24,998 nucleotides of DNA, taken from NCBI GenBank assembly GCA_023380675.1, contig JAMCRS010000399.1:1-24998 (forward strand). The letters run 5' to 3'. Below the pieces are notes generated by a model. The model saw only the letters and a program-made list of their open reading frames with translations, had not been told where the DNA came from and searched no databases. The position numbers and the translations under genes are program-made. The stretch's first letter is position 1. Each line of letters starts with the position of its first letter. Positions 22,410 through 24,998 of this stretch are shown here, piece after piece. Source of the stretch: Chloroflexota bacterium. Its GTDB lineage: Bacteria; Chloroflexota; Anaerolineae; UBA4142.

Positions 22410-23438
22410 ATGCCCACCGGATACCTTTATTCGCCCGTTTTTCTCGAACACGAAGTGCAGGGCCATCCTGAGTCGCCGAAGAGGCTCAGCGCGATCATGC
22501 GAACGCTGCAGGAATCCGGTCTGTTGACGCGCCTCGCGGCGTTGGACATTCAGCCGGCAACCGACGCGCAGCTGCGAGCCGTGCACACCGCGGAACACCT
22601 CGAGCTCGTCAAGCAATTGGTTGCGCACGGCGGCGGCCATTTCGACCCGGACACGTATGCGAACTCACGTTCACTTGACGCGGCCAGTCTTGCTGCGGGC
22701 GCACTCGTGTGCGGGCTAGACGCCGTAATGGACGGCCGGGTCTCGAATGCGTTCGCGCTCGTCCGCCCGCCCGGACACCACGCGACTCGCGATCAGGCCA
22801 TGGGCTTTTGTCTCTTCAATAACGTCGCGGTGGCCGCACAGCACGCGCTCGACGCGCGCCACCTCGAGCGTGTGCTCGTCGTCGACTATGACGTTCATCA
22901 CGGAAACGGCACTCAGGATATTTTCTTCGAGACCTCCCGGGTGCTCTATTTTTCGACCCATCAATATCCACATTATCCTGGATCGGGACATTGGAGCGAG
23001 ATCGGCGAAGGAGACGGGGCGGGCTTCACGGTCAACGTTCCGCTTCCGCCCCACGTCGGGGACGAAGGCTACCGGCGCGTTTTCGATCAGCTCCTGGTCC
23101 CGCTGGCCGAGCGATTTGCACCGCAGATCGTTTTGGTTTCGGTGGGTTTTGACGCGCACTGGCGGGACCCCCTTGCATCTGAAGACCTTTCGATCGCCGG
23201 GTACGCGTCGCTCGCGCGGACGTGCGTCGACATCGCGCGCACGTGGTGTGGCGGACGAATTGTGTTCGCTCTCGAAGGCGGGTACGACCTGAACGTTCAG
23301 TCGGAAGGCGCGGCGGCGACCTTTCGAGCGCTTTTGGGCGACCCCGAGACCGCTGACTCCCTGGGCCCGTCGCCCCGAGCGCAGGAGGACATTCGTGACT
23401 ACGTCGACCAACTGCGGGGGGTGCATCGCCTGGTTTGA
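22410..23438 (+). CDS. Histone-deacetylase-family amidohydrolase
   Basis: A 342-residue member of the arginase/deacetylase superfamily, the bacterial HDAC group that includes acetoin-utilisation protein AcuC and acetylpolyamine amidohydrolases. Active-site elements are complete: HPESPKRL at 19-26, PPGHHA with the His pair 123-124, the zinc ligands in [12 protein letters not shown] (Asp 161, His 163), Asp 248 in [12 protein letters not shown] and EGGYD with the catalytic Tyr 292. It probably deacetylates lysine or a small amide. The frame opens at 22065, within the glycosyltransferase gene. ATG 22410 has AGGAGA just upstream and matches the family start. Confidence 0.93.
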   Translation: MPTGYLYSPVFLEHEVQGHPESPKRLSAIMRTLQESGLLTRLAALDIQPATDAQLRAVHTAEHLELVKQLVAHGGGHFDPDTYANSRSLDAASLAAGALVCGLDAVMDGRVSNAFALVRPPGHHATRDQAMGFCLFNNVAVAAQHALDARHLERVLVVDYDVHHGNGTQDIFFETSRVLYFSTHQYPHYPGSGHWSEIGEGDGAGFTVNVPLPPHVGDEGYRRVFDQLLVPLAERFAPQIVLVSVGFDAHWRDPLASEDLSIAGYASLARTCVDIARTWCGGRIVFALEGGYDLNVQSEGAAATFRALLGDPETADSLGPSPRAQEDIRDYVDQLRGVHRLV

Positions 23439-23469
23439 TTCGAAATGACGCCGGCCGCGGCGCGAATGG

Positions 23470-23498
23470 TTGACTTATTCCCGGCTTTGGGGCATAAT
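23470..23498 (+). promoter_or_regulatory. Promoter of the TPR gene
   Basis: TTGACT (23470-23475), 17 bases, then CATAAT (23493-23498). The predicted start is near 23505, about 14 bases before the GTG, with GAGG four bases before it. Confidence 0.75.
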
Positions 23499-23518
23499 GT
23501 TTTTCAGCGTGAGGCAAA

Positions 23519-24998
23519 GTGACTAACCTGGTAACGCTCGAATCGTACTCTGAAGAGATACGCGTGCTGATCCACGGCGGTCGTAACGACGAGGCGATCG
23601 GTATCTGCACGCACATCCTGCACTATTATCCGAAGCACGTCGAGACCTATCGCCAGCTCGGAGAAGCCTATCTCGACAAGGGCGATCTCGACGGCGCGAA
23701 GGAGATGTTTCGCCGGGTTTTGAGCGCCGATCCGGAAAGCATCATCGCCTACGCCGGTCTCGCGACGGTCTTCGAGCAGCAGCAGTTGATCGACGAGGCG
23801 GTCTGGCATCTCGAGCGCGCGTACGAGATAGCGCTCAACAACCCGGACATCCATAAGGAACTCCTGCGGCTCTACGCCGAGGCGAAGAAACCGCGCCAGC
23901 GTCTCAAGATGGCGCCGGCGGGTCTCGCACGGCTTTACGCGCAGGAGGGGCTCTACCCTCAAGCGATACAGGAGCTGCGCGGCGTCGTCGAACAATCTGC
24001 CACGCGCTTTGACGCGCGGGTTGCGCTCGCCGAAATCCTGTGGCGCGCGGGGAGGGCGCGCGAAGCGACCGAAGTCGCCCAGGCGCTGCTCACTTCCCTT
24101 CCCTACTGCCTCAAAGCCAACCTCATACTCGGAGCGGTGTGGAAAGAGAGCGGGGTCTCCGAGTTCAAGTCGCACCTCGATCGGGCGCAGGAGCTCGACC
24201 CAACCAACAAGGTCGCGCAAAAGCTTTTTGGATCACGCTCGCCTCTGCCGGTGGTACGAGTCGACGTACCACCGTACGGCGCGGGCGAGCCGAACGCTCC
24301 CGGCTTCGCCAGCGCGCCCAGCGCAGACGAAACCCCGTCTGACTTGTTCGGGAGCGATTTGCAGCAAGGGGTGAAGGAGCCACTCGGTTCGACCGACTCC
24401 GGCGCCGCTGAGCCGGCCGCGCCAGTCCGATCGTCCGAATCGAACGGATCCGCGAACAGTGACGCCGCGGCCGCAATCGAAGACGGGGATGTGAGGCCCC
24501 AACTTCCACCTACCAATTTGCCGCCCTGGCTTATGCCCCAGCTTTCTGGCTCGGTTTCGAGCGACGCCGCGCCCTCCGACGATTTGCAGAATGATGAGAA
24601 CGCCCACGCACAAGCAGTGCGAGACGACTCTGAGATAGTTGCATCGAGGCTCGATGGGAAAGAGGAGACGGCTGCAATGACAGAGACTGAACGCCTGGAT
24701 TCCGACACGTCGAACGACGATGATCTGCCTGATTGGTTGCGGGATCTTCAGGCGAAAGCGCCGCCCGCGACGGAGCCGTCGGCGTCAGACAGCCGCGCTT
24801 CCGAGACAGGTCTGCCGACGTGGCTGGAAGCGCCTGGCGACACGCCCGCATCACAGCAACGTCTAGAGCAATCGAAGGACGAAGACTTGCCCGACTGGCT
24901 GCGGAACCTCCACCCGGAAACCGCGCAGGATACAGTCCCGACTACCGTGAATGCCGAGCCAACAGCCGAGTCCGAGGAAGAAGCGCCGTCTGCACCAG
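23519..24998 (+). CDS. TPR protein with repeated LPxWL motifs, 3' end outside window
   Basis: An open frame of 493 codons with no stop, cut by the window end. Residues about 10-230 are tetratricopeptide-like helical repeats (for example VETYRQLGEAYLDKGDLDGA, IAYAGLATVFEQQQLIDEA, ARLYAQEGLYPQAIQEL, VALAEILWRAGRAREATEVA). From about 240 on the protein is acidic, Ser/Pro/Asp-rich and probably disordered. It is dotted with LPxWL motifs: NLPPWL at 333, DLPDWL at 402, GLPTWL at 431 and DLPDWL at 456. There is no signal peptide or membrane helix in the part seen, so it is probably cytoplasmic. I start at GTG 23519 from the promoter and a GAGG site. TPR domains bind proteins; the LPxWL repeats look like docking motifs. 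Function is unknown. Confidence 0.85.
   Translation, partial: MTNLVTLESYSEEIRVLIHGGRNDEAIGICTHILHYYPKHVETYRQLGEAYLDKGDLDGAKEMFRRVLSADPESIIAYAGLATVFEQQQLIDEAVWHLERAYEIALNNPDIHKELLRLYAEAKKPRQRLKMAPAGLARLYAQEGLYPQAIQELRGVVEQSATRFDARVALAEILWRAGRAREATEVAQALLTSLPYCLKANLILGAVWKESGVSEFKSHLDRAQELDPTNKVAQKLFGSRSPLPVVRVDVPPYGAGEPNAPGFASAPSADETPSDLFGSDLQQGVKEPLGSTDSGAAEPAAPVRSSESNGSANSDAAAAIEDGDVRPQLPPTNLPPWLMPQLSGSVSSDAAPSDDLQNDENAHAQAVRDDSEIVASRLDGKEETAAMTETERLDSDTSNDDDLPDWLRDLQAKAPPATEPSASDSRASETGLPTWLEAPGDTPASQQRLEQSKDEDLPDWLRNLHPETAQDTVPTTVNAEPTAESEEEAPSAP

Overview
The window is about 25 kb of GC-rich bacterial chromosome. It is densely packed, with about 28 genes on both strands in short operons. 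I see no IS element, phage gene, CRISPR array, rRNA or tRNA. The gene set suggests a Chloroflexota-like bacterium, perhaps Anaerolineae-related. The pointers are the run recA - recX - RNase Y - spoVS, a DUF4446 protein, a TPR protein with LPDWL motifs, paired XdhC-family proteins, and a CbiM/CbiQ/CbiO cobalt/nickel importer whose CbiN-like part carries a variant GEW motif. The lineage is inference from gene content; no phylogenetic marker was compared.

Layout. 137-982 (+) is a RicT/PSP1 protein. 1116-6302 (-) is a DNA-repair and RNA-decay cluster read recA, recX, rny, spoVS, PHP phosphoesterase. A consensus promoter upstream of recA carries a near-perfect Gram-positive-type LexA box, a second dyad lies in the recA leader, and terminator-like hairpins punctuate the cluster. 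6805-7317 (+) is a secreted two-LysM protein. 7480-9402 (-) holds an MFS transporter and a DinB-fold protein. 9497-11888 (+) is a compact operon: TlpA-like thioredoxin, Lgt-like membrane protein, and two XdhC/CoxI-family proteins. 11857-12411 (-) is an HD hydrolase, with a divergent pentapeptide-repeat gene at 12526-13029 (+). 13038-14039 (-) holds RdgB and a DsrE/YedF-like protein. 14170-14658 (+) is DUF4446. 14698-16161 (-) is a membrane-embedded cellulose-synthase-like glycosyltransferase. 16583-21174 (-) is a cobalt/nickel uptake operon led by a Fur-family regulator: fur-like, cbiM1, CbiN/PDGLE-like, cbiQ, cbiO, cbiM2. 21364-23438 (+) is a second glycosyltransferase followed by a histone-deacetylase-family amidohydrolase. 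23519 to the window end (+) is a large TPR protein with repeated LPxWL motifs, cut off by the window edge.

The most distinctive signals are regulatory. Several promoters match a TTGNNN-17-TATAAT-like pattern very well. Three of them (tlpA, pentapeptide gene, second glycosyltransferase) put the expected transcription start on or within a base of the start codon, so leaderless mRNAs are likely. In four places a terminator-like hairpin sits just upstream of the next same-strand start codon (recX, PHP, cbiM2, cellulose-synthase-like GT), which suggests attenuation or ribosome-site occlusion inside transcription units. No obviously new defence or mobile system is visible. The least explained items are the 450-base recA-recX spacer, the LPxWL-TPR protein, and the Lgt-like protein that appears to lack the usual catalytic arginine.
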